A stretch of DNA of 64,000 nucleotides from Tindallia magadiensis (lineage in GTDB: Bacteria; Bacillota; Clostridia; Peptostreptococcales; Tindalliaceae). How positions within the stretch are numbered: position 1 is the first letter of the stretch; every line of letters starts with the position of its first letter. This document shows positions 17,602 to 26,515 of the stretch, one piece after another. The notes beneath the pieces are model-generated. The model saw only the letters and a program-made list of their open reading frames with translations, did not search any database and was not told the origin of the DNA. Location of the stretch: positions 62,001 to 126,000 of the forward strand of contig NZ_FOQA01000001.1 of assembly GCF_900113635.1 (NCBI RefSeq), in the 5' to 3' direction. The position numbers and the translations under genes were made by a program.

Positions 17602-19009
17602 AGATTTTAGTTATGAAGCTGTCATGAATCGAAAACCTCAAATAATGAAAGATTCTGTAGGGATAGACTATGCTACGTTTGAATCAGAAGGCGTAGGCTT
17701 TGACTACGAAAGAATGATGAGAGAAACTGGATATACACTATCAGAAATGCAAGAAATACAGGGGCAATCCGGTGTAGGAAATACCCCTTTGTTAGAAATG
17801 AAAAACCTGACAAAATTAGCAAGAAAATTTGCACCTACTGGTAAAGGTGCTAGGATCTTTATCAAAGACGAAGCCTCTAATCCTTCTGGAAGTTTTAAGG
17901 CCCGTCGTGCGGCAAATGCAGTTTATCATGCTAAAAAATTAGGATATAAAGGCGTTATAGCAGCAACCAGTGGTAACTATGGAGCGGCCGTAGCAAGTCA
18001 GGCATCTATGCATGGTCTTAAATGCATTATTGTACAAGAGTGTTATGATAGTAACTATGTAGGACAGCCAGAAATCATTGAAAAAGCTAGAAAATGTGAA
18101 GCGTACGGTGCAGAAGTAGTTCAGACTTCTGTAGGACCAGAATTGTTTTATGTTTTCTTGAAAATGTTGGAAGAGACAGGGTATTTCAATGCATCTCTAT
18201 ATACGCCATTTGGTATTGCTGGTGTCGAAACATTAGGGTATGAAATATCTATGCAGTTCCGAGAAAGAGAAGGACGCGATCCAGATGCGGTTATTTGTAC
18301 GAATGCAGGTGGAGGGAATTTAACAGGAACGGCAAGAGGTCTTATAAAAGCAGGTGCTGAAAATACAAAAATTATTGCTGCTAGTGTAGACTTAACGGGT
18401 CTTCATATGGCTAGTGATGAACAGTTTAACCGCAAGTCTTTTACAACAGGACACACTGGATTTGGCATGCCATTTGCCACTAATCCTGATCGTTCAGATG
18501 TACCACGTTCAGCCGCTAGGCCTCTTCGTTACATGGATCGATATGTTTTAGTGAACCAAGGCGAAGTCTTTCTAATGACAGAACTATTGGCGCAAATGGA
18601 AGGACTGGAAAGAGGGCCGGCTGGTAATACGGCTTTAGCGGCAGCCTTTAGTGTCGCTCAGGAAATGGATGAAGATCAGACCATTGTTGTTCAGGAAACA
18701 GAGTATACAGGAGCAGGAAAACATATTAATGCTCAGTTGACTTTTGCCAGAGAAAACGGAATTAAGATCTTTTTCGGGGATCCTAAGCAAGAAGAAAAAG
18801 GAAAAAATATTATATTACCAGAAAAGTTATCTTTATTAAAAGCACAAGAAGTGGATATGGACAAATTAAGACGTTCATTAATAAAAAATGCCGTATCCAA
18901 TACCGAGTTTGTAACACAGGAAGATATAGATTATTTGGTAACAGAAACAAATTCAAATCATCAATTTGTAGAAAAGCATTTAGAGGATTTGGGAATCAAG
19001 GTAAAATAA
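17594..19009 (+). CDS. ortB: 2-amino-4-oxopentanoate thiolase subunit OrtB
   Basis: The PLP-binding beta subunit, 471 residues, of fold-type II (threonine synthase-like). The PLP lysine is in NPSGSFKARRA, the phosphate-binding glycine loop is NAGGGNLTG, and ATSGNYGAA also resembles threonine synthase. The start at 17594 follows GGAGGTG; the gene overlaps ortA by 8 nt, indicating translational coupling. With OrtA it yields alanine and acetyl-CoA, the energy-yielding end of the oxidative ornithine route. Confidence 0.93.
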   Translation: MNKDFSYEAVMNRKPQIMKDSVGIDYATFESEGVGFDYERMMRETGYTLSEMQEIQGQSGVGNTPLLEMKNLTKLARKFAPTGKGARIFIKDEASNPSGSFKARRAANAVYHAKKLGYKGVIAATSGNYGAAVASQASMHGLKCIIVQECYDSNYVGQPEIIEKARKCEAYGAEVVQTSVGPELFYVFLKMLEETGYFNASLYTPFGIAGVETLGYEISMQFREREGRDPDAVICTNAGGGNLTGTARGLIKAGAENTKIIAASVDLTGLHMASDEQFNRKSFTTGHTGFGMPFATNPDRSDVPRSAARPLRYMDRYVLVNQGEVFLMTELLAQMEGLERGPAGNTALAAAFSVAQEMDEDQTIVVQETEYTGAGKHINAQLTFARENGIKIFFGDPKQEEKGKNIILPEKLSLLKAQEVDMDKLRRSLIKNAVSNTEFVTQEDIDYLVTETNSNHQFVEKHLEDLGIKVK

Positions 19010-19031
19010 TGATATAATACAAGTAAAACAA

Positions 19032-19052
19032 GGGGCGGCGATAAGCCGCCTC
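19032..19052 (+). other. GC-rich hairpin between ortB and oraS
   Basis: GGGGCGGC, loop GATAA, then GCCGCCTC form an 8-bp GC-rich stem (one G-U) in an otherwise AT-rich gap. No T-run follows, so it is not a classic terminator. A TATAAT at 19013-19018 with TTGGGA 18 bp upstream could be an internal promoter just before it. Confidence 0.6.
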
Positions 19053-19079
19053 GATTAATAATGAAAATGAGGTGAACTG

Positions 19080-19442
19080 ATGAAACGTGCTGACGATTTT
19101 GAACAAAGACGTAAACACTTAAAAGATTTATCGGATGAAGAGTTAGAGCTGAGATTTTGGCAGTTAGCCGAAAAAATTGTGGATCCTATGATTAATCTAG
19201 CAGAGAAAAACACATCCCCATCTATTGAAAGATCAGTTCTTTTGAGAATGGGTTTTTCTAGCATGGAAGCTAAATCAATCGTTGAAGGTGTTATGGATCG
19301 TGGTCTTATGGGAAAAGGAGCCGGTCACATAGTGTTTAAGGTAGCAAAAGAAAAAAATATGGATATTCGAGAAGTAGGATTGCAATTGGCAGAAGGAAAT
19401 CTTTGGGAAGACGCCATATCCTTGTTTAAGGAGGAGAAATAA
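19080..19442 (+). CDS. oraS: D-ornithine 4,5-aminomutase S subunit
   Basis: The small subunit (120 residues) of adenosylcobalamin- and PLP-dependent D-ornithine 4,5-aminomutase. The sequence begins with a charged helix containing RADDFEQRRKHL and is the expected size. AATGAGGTGA lies before the ATG. The stop overlaps the oraE start by one base (TAATG), as expected for tightly coupled subunits. Confidence 0.93.
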   Translation: MKRADDFEQRRKHLKDLSDEELELRFWQLAEKIVDPMINLAEKNTSPSIERSVLLRMGFSSMEAKSIVEGVMDRGLMGKGAGHIVFKVAKEKNMDIREVGLQLAEGNLWEDAISLFKEEK

Positions 19443-21652
19443 TGGATTTAAAGCCAAATGAACATTTAGATATTAAGCACCTATTAGAAGATTTGGAAAA
19501 TTATAGACCAAAACGTAGAGGATGGACCTGGAGAGAGAAAAAGAAAGATCTTGAGATGGGGCCTTTTACGTATCAAGACAGTGCTATGCCTTTAGAAAAC
19601 AGTGTGCCACTTCCCTCTTCGAAATATTTTGGGGACATTGATCCGCAACCTGATTGCGTCATTACCACGGAGATAGCTTCCGGTAGATTTGAAGATGATA
19701 TACGACGAATGAGGATGGCTGCATGGCACGGCGCTGATCATTTAATGGTAATTAGAACAGCTGGTCAAAGTCATTTTGATGGACTAATTGAAGGAACACC
19801 TCAAGGCATCGGTGGAATTCCCATTACTCGTAAGCAAGTGAGAGCACAACGTAAAGCTTTGGATTATATCGAAGAAGAAGTAGGTCGTCCTTTGAACTAC
19901 CATTCTTATATTAGTGGTGTTGCTGGACCGGAAATATCTGTTATGTTTGCAGAAGAAGGCGTTAATGGAGCTCATCAGGATCCACAATACAATGTGTTAT
20001 ACCGTAATATCAACATGGTAAGATCTTTTGTTGATGCTGCAGAAGCAAAAAAAGTAATGGTTTGGGCAGATATTGCACAGATTGATGGAGCTCATAATGC
20101 CAATGCAACGGCTAGGGAAGCTTGGAAGGTAATGCCTGAATTATTAGTGCAACATGCACTAAATTCTATGTATTCTGTTAAAGTAGGGATGAAAAAAGAA
20201 AATATCTGTCTTTCTACGGTACCTCCTACGGCGCCGCCTGCACCAAGTATGAAGTTGGACCTTCCTTATGCAGTTGCCTTAAGACAGCTATTTAAAGAAT
20301 ATAAAATGAGGGCTCAAATGAATACCAAGTATATTGAGTCTTCAACTCGTGAAGCCACCGTAACGCATACGCTTAACCTTCTTATATCAAGGCTTACCCG
20401 TGCTGATATTCAATCTACGATTACTCCGGATGAAGGTCGTAATGTTCCATGGCATATTTATAATATAGAAGCCTGTGATACGGCAAAACAAGCCTTCGTA
20501 GGAATGGACGACTTAATGAGCATGATTCAGCTCAAAGAAGACGGCTACTTACATGACAGAAGCCGTGAAATCAAAGAAAGAGCCGTGCTTTTCATGGAAG
20601 AAGTGCTGGAAGCTGGTGGATACTTCCAAGCAGTACAAGAAGGGTTTTTTGTTGATTCAGGTCATTACCCTGAACGTAACGGTGATGGCATTGCAAGAAA
20701 AATGGATGGCGGTGTAGGTTATGGTACAGTCTATGAGAGAGATGAAGACTATTTAGCGCCCGTCACAGCTCATTTTGGTTATAATAATATTGCACAGTAT
20801 GATTCTTCATTAGTGAATAATCCCTCTGAACTTATCAATGGATGCACCTTAGAAAAGCCGGAAAAAATCATTTTCATTGATGAACTAGATGAAAGTGATA
20901 ATGTGCATGTTCGCTTAGAGGAAAAGAAAGATCTAATCAATACCTCTATGATAAAGCCGGAAATGGAATGGCTTGGAGACGGCATTGTTATGCTGAATAT
21001 GTTTATTCCAAAATCAAAACGTGTTGCTGAGTATGCGGCTATTGAATTTGCAAAAAAGATGAACCTGAAAGAAGTCGAAGTAATCCATCGAGAGATCATG
21101 CATCCATCAGAAGGTACCCGTGTTGAATTAAAAGGAAAAGTAGACTTCACGATTGATGAAAATGACTTGGTAATTCCACCAGAACCAGAAGTTATGTCGG
21201 AAGATCAAATACGTGAAGCAGTGGAGAGAAATCCATTGAGAATTGTTGCTGGTACCGTTGGTGAAGATGAGCATTCAGTTGGATTAAGAGAAATTATTGA
21301 TATTAAACATGGTGGTATTGAAGCCTATGGTATCGATACCCATTATCTCGGTACTTCCGTACCAATTGAAAAATTAGTGGATGCGGCTATCGAGTTAAAT
21401 GCCAATGCGATTTTAGCGTCTACGATCATCAGTCATGATGAAATACATTATAAAAATATGAAAAAACTACATGAAACATGCATCGAAAAAGGGATTCGGG
21501 ACAAAGTGATTTTGGTAGCCGGAGGAACGCAAGTAACACCTGAAATTGCTGTAAAACAAGGTGTAGACGCTGGATTTGGACGTGGAAGCAAAGGAATCCA
21601 GGTTGCGACGTTCCTGGCTAAAAGAATGGAAGAGATGCAAAATGAAGATTGA
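19442..21652 (+). CDS. oraE: D-ornithine 4,5-aminomutase E subunit
   Basis: The large catalytic subunit, 736 residues, moves the terminal amino group of D-ornithine to C4, giving 2,4-diaminopentanoate. The N-terminal TIM-barrel part binds PLP. The C-terminal Rossmann part carries the cobalamin motif DTHYLG, with His at about residue 634 as the base-off ligand, and AGGTQ further on. A lysine ten residues after that His (in VPIEKL) is the likely PLP-aldimine lysine reported for the family. It is coupled to oraS at the start and overlapped by the mutL-like gene at the end. Confidence 0.95.
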   Translation: MDLKPNEHLDIKHLLEDLENYRPKRRGWTWREKKKDLEMGPFTYQDSAMPLENSVPLPSSKYFGDIDPQPDCVITTEIASGRFEDDIRRMRMAAWHGADHLMVIRTAGQSHFDGLIEGTPQGIGGIPITRKQVRAQRKALDYIEEEVGRPLNYHSYISGVAGPEISVMFAEEGVNGAHQDPQYNVLYRNINMVRSFVDAAEAKKVMVWADIAQIDGAHNANATAREAWKVMPELLVQHALNSMYSVKVGMKKENICLSTVPPTAPPAPSMKLDLPYAVALRQLFKEYKMRAQMNTKYIESSTREATVTHTLNLLISRLTRADIQSTITPDEGRNVPWHIYNIEACDTAKQAFVGMDDLMSMIQLKEDGYLHDRSREIKERAVLFMEEVLEAGGYFQAVQEGFFVDSGHYPERNGDGIARKMDGGVGYGTVYERDEDYLAPVTAHFGYNNIAQYDSSLVNNPSELINGCTLEKPEKIIFIDELDESDNVHVRLEEKKDLINTSMIKPEMEWLGDGIVMLNMFIPKSKRVAEYAAIEFAKKMNLKEVEVIHREIMHPSEGTRVELKGKVDFTIDENDLVIPPEPEVMSEDQIREAVERNPLRIVAGTVGEDEHSVGLREIIDIKHGGIEAYGIDTHYLGTSVPIEKLVDAAIELNANAILASTIISHDEIHYKNMKKLHETCIEKGIRDKVILVAGGTQVTPEIAVKQGVDAGFGRGSKGIQVATFLAKRMEEMQNED

Positions 21653-23027
21653 TGTGTTAGTTGCCGAAATTGGAAGTACTACGACAGTAGTAAATGCTTT
21701 TAATAAAATTGATAGCAATTCACCTCTATTTCTTGGACAAGGGCAAGCACCAACAAGCGTGCTGGAGGGCGATGTTCGCATCGGCCTCCAGGGCGCTATT
21801 GATGATTTGGCGCATCATTTGAGTCAAAAGTCCATCGAATATACTGAAATGCTTGCTACCAGCAGTGCGGCAGGCGGATTAAAAATGACTGTTCATGGGC
21901 TGGTTTACGACATGACTGTTCGAGCCGCAAAAGAAGCAGCTCTGGGAGCCGGAGCAAACCTTCATCAAATTACGGCTGGAAAAATGCGCCGCAGTGATCT
22001 TAAAAAGCTTCAAGAAATAAAACCTAATATTATTTTAATCGCTGGTGGCGTTGATTATGGTGAGAAGGATACAGCCATTGAAAATGCAGAAAAGATTGCT
22101 GATTTAAATCTCAATGTCCCCATTATTTATGCTGGAAACATAGAAAATAAAGAAGAAATACGACTTATTTTTGAAGATACGAATAGCCGGCTATATATTG
22201 CTGAAAACGTTTATCCTCAAATTGACAATCTTAACATTGAACCAACTAGAAGAATTATTCAGGATGTATTTGAAGAACATATCATCCATGCTCCTGGAAT
22301 GAAACAGGTAAGAGATATGGTGAATGGACCGATTATTCCAACACCTGGAGCTGTTATGGAAGCAGCCAAATTACTAAAAGAAAAAATGGGAGACTTAATT
22401 GCCTTTGATGTTGGAGGCGCTACTACTGATCTTCATTCAGTTACAGAAGGAAGTGAAGAAATTAATAGAATTCTTCTTAGTCCGGAACCAGTGGCAAAAC
22501 GAACGGTTGAAGGAGACTTAGGTGTATACATTAATATGCAAAATATTCTTGATCTGATCGGCAAAGAAGAACTTCAAAAAGAAATGGATTTTGATATTGA
22601 CCAAATGATAGAAAATCATGTTCCAATTCCAAGAACTGATAAAGAAATTAGGTTTGCAGAACGATTAGCTCAGGAAGCTGTTAAAATATCGGTTCAACGT
22701 CATGCAGGCCACATTCGGAACCTCTATGGCCCCGGTGGTAAAACAACGGTGGCGGAAGGGAAGGATTTATCTGGGATTCGTTATGTCATTGGAACCGGCG
22801 GTGCACTAACCCGACTACCTCATGGGAAAAAGATGCTAAAAAGCATTCTGTATTCCAATCAAAAGAATAAAATGATGCCAACAGAAGAGGCAACTGTATT
22901 ACTAGATCATCATTATATTATGGCTTCTTTAGGAGTTCTGTCAAAAAAATATCCAGAAGCTGCTTACCATCTTATGAAACAGAGCATGGACTGGAATGGA
23001 GCTGAAAAAAGTGAATCCAAGAATTGA
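21642..23027 (+). CDS. MutL/GlmL-like reactivation-type ATPase of the ornithine mutase cluster
   Basis: A 461-residue protein of the GlmL/MutL family, an actin-like ATPase fold (ASKHA) that accompanies glutamate mutase and ornithine aminomutase. The N-terminal EIGSTTT phosphate loop, IAGGVDYGEKD and FDVGGATTDLH motifs are present. The ATG at 21642 overlaps oraE by 11 nt; an in-frame start at 21576 lies deep in oraE and is unlikely. A role in reactivating or protecting the B12 enzyme is the usual inference, but is not proven for this branch. Confidence 0.88.
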   Translation: MKIDVLVAEIGSTTTVVNAFNKIDSNSPLFLGQGQAPTSVLEGDVRIGLQGAIDDLAHHLSQKSIEYTEMLATSSAAGGLKMTVHGLVYDMTVRAAKEAALGAGANLHQITAGKMRRSDLKKLQEIKPNIILIAGGVDYGEKDTAIENAEKIADLNLNVPIIYAGNIENKEEIRLIFEDTNSRLYIAENVYPQIDNLNIEPTRRIIQDVFEEHIIHAPGMKQVRDMVNGPIIPTPGAVMEAAKLLKEKMGDLIAFDVGGATTDLHSVTEGSEEINRILLSPEPVAKRTVEGDLGVYINMQNILDLIGKEELQKEMDFDIDQMIENHVPIPRTDKEIRFAERLAQEAVKISVQRHAGHIRNLYGPGGKTTVAEGKDLSGIRYVIGTGGALTRLPHGKKMLKSILYSNQKNKMMPTEEATVLLDHHYIMASLGVLSKKYPEAAYHLMKQSMDWNGAEKSESKN

Positions 23028-24105
23028 GATACACACAGATAAATTAACTCATAATGCGAAACAAATAAGTAAAATGACACAGGAATATGGGATTACTCCA
23101 GCGGCTGTCACCAAAGGTTTTTGCGCTATTCCACAGGTAGCAGCAGCTATTGTTGCGGGAGACATTGGTATTTTAGCAGATTCAAGAATCGAAAATCTTA
23201 AAAAGCTACGGACATTGAATGCCCGAACGATGCTTCTTAGACTTCCGATGATCAGTCAAGCAGAAACGGTTGTGAAGTACGCAAATATCAGTCTAAATTC
23301 AGAAATTAAAACTTTAAAAGCGTTAAATCAAGCCGCAAACATCCAGGGACGTACCCATCAAGTGATTCTAATGATTGATTTAGGTGATCTTAGGGAAGGC
23401 ATTATGGATGATTTTGAATTGATGGCAATGATTCGCCAGATTAAGCAGTTAAAAAACATATCTCTTGTAGGACTAGGAACTAACTTAACATGTTTTGGAG
23501 CGGTTATCCCTGATGAAAAGAATTTAGGAAGACTAATTGATTTAGCCCAAAAAATCGAAAAAGATACAGGACAATCTTTAGAATTCGTTAGTGGTGGTAA
23601 TAGTAGTAGTGTTTATTTAATGATGGAAAAAAGAATGCCAAAAGGAATTACCAATTTAAGAATTGGCGAATCAATTCTTATGGGTACAGAAAGTGCTTAT
23701 GGAAAAAAAATACCAGATATGTATTATGATGCTTTTCAATTGGTGGCAGAGATTGTAGAAATTAGAGAAAAACCTACGGTTCCAATAGGTCAAATTGGCA
23801 TGGATGCCTTTGGAGGAAAGCCTACCTTTGAAGACAGAGGAATGCGTAAACGTGCCATTGTAGCTGTTGGAAAACAAGATTTTGCCACTCATCCAGTGAA
23901 ATGCATAGAGCCAGGAGTTGACATTTTAGGAAGCAGCAGCGATCATATGATTTTGGATATTACAGATGCGGAAAAAAAATACTTTATTGGTTCAGAGCTT
24001 AAATTCACCTTAAGTTATGGTGCTATGTTAGCATTAACAACCAGTCCTTATATAAGTACTCAGTTAGTGAGCGGAGGCCTTGGGCAGGAGGAAAGGAAAC
24101 AATGA
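23011..24105 (+). CDS. orr: Ornithine racemase
   Basis: A PLP racemase of the alanine racemase N-terminal fold that interconverts L- and D-ornithine, supplying the D-isomer needed by OraSE. The PLP lysine is in AAVTKGFCAIPQ near the N-terminus. A GTG at 23011 with GGAG 9 nt upstream gives an N-terminus MNPRIEIHT; an ATG at 22996 is an alternative without a visible ribosome binding site. It overlaps the preceding gene, and its stop overlaps the next start (ATGA). Confidence 0.88.
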   Translation: MNPRIEIHTDKLTHNAKQISKMTQEYGITPAAVTKGFCAIPQVAAAIVAGDIGILADSRIENLKKLRTLNARTMLLRLPMISQAETVVKYANISLNSEIKTLKALNQAANIQGRTHQVILMIDLGDLREGIMDDFELMAMIRQIKQLKNISLVGLGTNLTCFGAVIPDEKNLGRLIDLAQKIEKDTGQSLEFVSGGNSSSVYLMMEKRMPKGITNLRIGESILMGTESAYGKKIPDMYYDAFQLVAEIVEIREKPTVPIGQIGMDAFGGKPTFEDRGMRKRAIVAVGKQDFATHPVKCIEPGVDILGSSSDHMILDITDAEKKYFIGSELKFTLSYGAMLALTTSPYISTQLVSGGLGQEERKQ

Positions 24106-25136
24106 AAATAATTGATTTAAGAAGTGACACTGTAACGAAGCCAACTCCAGAAATGTTGGTGGCTATGTCATCAGCTCCTTTAGGTGATGATGTATATGGA
24201 GATGATCCAACAGTAAATGAACTGGAGAAATTAGCCGCCGATAAACTCGGGAAAGAAGCGGCCTTACTGGTTCCGACAGGAACAATGGGCAATCTTATCG
24301 CTGTAATGGCTCATACCAGTCCGGGGCAGGAAATCATTTTGGAAGCAAATTCTCATATTTATCTTTATGAAGTAGCGGGAATAGCAAGAATTGCAGGAGT
24401 TCAAGCAAGAACTATTCACGGAAATAGAGGCGAAATGCTTCCGACAAATATCGAAAAATTAATACGCTCTGACAATATACATTTTCCTGAAACAGGACTA
24501 ATTTGCCTCGAAAACACTCATAATATGGCAGGAGGACGAGTGATCTCCCTTGAAAATATGCAAGAGATCCACGCTATTGGTCAAAAGCATGGGTTACCAA
24601 TACATTTGGATGGAGCAAGAATTTTTAATGCTGCCATATACTTAAATAAAGATGTGCAAAAAATTGCAGATTCTGTTGACTCGGTTATGTTTTGCCTATC
24701 AAAAGGGCTTTCATCGCCTATAGGAAGCATGTTAGTTGGAAGCAGTGAGTTTATTAAGAAATCCCGTAAGCTTAGAAAAATGCTAGGTGGCGGTATGCGC
24801 CAGGCAGGAGTCATTGCAGCTTGTGGAATTATATCATTAAATGAAATGACAGAACAACTCAAAATAGATCATCAAAATGCAGCCGTTTTAGTGGAGTCTC
24901 TTTATGAAACTGGTCATTTTGATGTAAGTATCGATAATACACATACAAATATTATTAATGCACGTATGGCTGTGGATGGATGGACAGCATTTGAGCTTAT
25001 TGATGCTATGGAAAAAAATGGTGTATTAGCAAATGCTCGAAACGAAGAAATAATACGATTTGTAACACATAAGGATGTATCAATGGAAGATATAGAAGAA
25101 GCGGTTATACGGATGAGTCAAATACTAAAAGGCTAG
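24102..25136 (+). CDS. ltaE: Low-specificity L-threonine aldolase
   Basis: A 344-residue PLP fold-type I aldolase that cleaves threonine or allo-threonine to glycine and acetaldehyde. Motifs are RSDTVTKPTPEM at the N-terminus, HLDGARIFNAA, and the PLP lysine in FCLSKGLSSPIG. It is translationally coupled to orr (ATGA), so it is co-expressed with ornithine breakdown. Glycine could feed glycine reductase or GlyA; that link is inference. Whether it prefers the L- or D-substrate is not readable. Confidence 0.9.
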   Translation: MKIIDLRSDTVTKPTPEMLVAMSSAPLGDDVYGDDPTVNELEKLAADKLGKEAALLVPTGTMGNLIAVMAHTSPGQEIILEANSHIYLYEVAGIARIAGVQARTIHGNRGEMLPTNIEKLIRSDNIHFPETGLICLENTHNMAGGRVISLENMQEIHAIGQKHGLPIHLDGARIFNAAIYLNKDVQKIADSVDSVMFCLSKGLSSPIGSMLVGSSEFIKKSRKLRKMLGGGMRQAGVIAACGIISLNEMTEQLKIDHQNAAVLVESLYETGHFDVSIDNTHTNIINARMAVDGWTAFELIDAMEKNGVLANARNEEIIRFVTHKDVSMEDIEEAVIRMSQILKG

Positions 25137-25147
25137 AAGGTGGTACT

Positions 25148-26473
25148 ATGGATTTGCTAGATATCGCAAATCATCAAAAGAAAAAAGATCAAGCTCCTTT
25201 AGCAGATCGAATGAGACCCAAATGCATTAATGATCTTATTGGACAGGATCATCTTCTTAGTAGAGAAAAATTTCTAGCTCGTTGTATCAAAGCTAAAAGA
25301 ATCCCTTCTCTTATTTTGTATGGGCCGCCTGGCACGGGAAAAACCACCTTGGCAAGGTTACTGGCAAAGGAATCTGGAAGTGAGTATTTTCAGCTAAGTG
25401 CTGTCATGGCAGGAGTCAAAGACATACGTCAAGTAATAGAAAATGCAAATGACCTTTTGAAACACTCACATAAAAAAAGCATCTTATTTATTGATGAAAT
25501 TCATCGATTTTCTAAAAACCAACAAGATGCTCTTTTACCACATGTTGAAAGAGGTTTAATTACCTTGATAGGCGCTACTACGGAAAATCCATATTTCGAA
25601 GTAAACAGTGCGCTTTTATCGAGAACTACGGTTTTGAAATTGGAACCTCTTTCTGCAAAAAACATAATATGTTTGTTAAAAAGAAGCCTTGAAGAAAAAG
25701 AGAGAGGGTTAGGACGGATAAGAATATTAATTGAAGATGATGCACTTATGTTTTTAGCCGATACGGCTGGTGGGGATGCCCGTAGAGCATTAAATGCTTT
25801 AGAAATTGCCGCCTTAAGTGCAACGCCTCAAAAGGACGGTTCCGTTACTATTTCCCTAGAAGATGCTCAAGAATCAGTGCAAAAACGTGGGGTTCAATAT
25901 GATAAAGATGGCGATCAGCATTATGATGTGATATCAGCTTTTATTAAAAGCATTCGAGGCAGTGATCCTGATGCGGCATTGCACTATTTAGCAAAAATGA
26001 TAACAGCTGGTGAAGATCCGGAATTTATTGCAAGAAGGATAATCATAGCCGCTTCTGAAGATATAGGTAATGCCGATTCAAATGGATTAACGATTGCGAC
26101 AGCAGCTCACTATGCTGTTAAACATATAGGTATGCCGGAAGCTCGCATCGTTTTATCTCAAGCTGTAACATACCTTGCAACAGCACCAAAAAGTAATGCC
26201 GCTTATTTAGCCATTAATAAAGCGATGGCTGATGTAAGCAACATCACTACCGATGTGCCAAAACACCTTAGAGATAGTCACTACCAAAATGCTTCTAAAT
26301 TGGGCCATGGAAATGGATATTTATATGCCCATAACTATCCAAATCATTATGTAAAACAACAATACCTGCCAGATGTATTGACAGGTACCGTCTATTATGC
26401 GATGACAGATCAAGGAGAAGAAAAGAAACATAAGGAATACATGGACAAGTTAAAAAAGAATTCCCATCAATAA
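25148..26473 (+). CDS. rarA: Replication-associated recombination ATPase RarA/MgsA
   Basis: An AAA+ clamp-loader-like ATPase, 441 residues, acting at stalled replication forks. Walker A is YGPPGTGKTTLA (about 59-70), Walker B/DExH is LFIDEIHRFSKNQQD, followed by sensor 1 GATTENP and a C-terminal tetramerisation region (GNGYLYAHNYPNHYV). It starts 11 nt after the aldolase, so it may ride on the same transcript. A strong hairpin directly follows its stop. Confidence 0.95.
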   Translation: MDLLDIANHQKKKDQAPLADRMRPKCINDLIGQDHLLSREKFLARCIKAKRIPSLILYGPPGTGKTTLARLLAKESGSEYFQLSAVMAGVKDIRQVIENANDLLKHSHKKSILFIDEIHRFSKNQQDALLPHVERGLITLIGATTENPYFEVNSALLSRTTVLKLEPLSAKNIICLLKRSLEEKERGLGRIRILIEDDALMFLADTAGGDARRALNALEIAALSATPQKDGSVTISLEDAQESVQKRGVQYDKDGDQHYDVISAFIKSIRGSDPDAALHYLAKMITAGEDPEFIARRIIIAASEDIGNADSNGLTIATAAHYAVKHIGMPEARIVLSQAVTYLATAPKSNAAYLAINKAMADVSNITTDVPKHLRDSHYQNASKLGHGNGYLYAHNYPNHYVKQQYLPDVLTGTVYYAMTDQGEEKKHKEYMDKLKKNSHQ

Positions 26474-26504
26474 AGAGGCAGCTTATCGACTTAGCTGCCT
26501 CTTT
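26472..26504 (+). terminator. Bidirectional terminator between rarA and the amidohydrolase gene
   Basis: A perfect 12-bp stem, AAAGAGGCAGCT (26472-26483) with AGCTGCCTCTTT (26493-26504). It overlaps the end of rarA and lies 11 nt beyond the stop of the convergent gene, so it can serve both strands. Confidence 0.82.
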
Positions 26505-26515
26505 ATGCGTATGTT

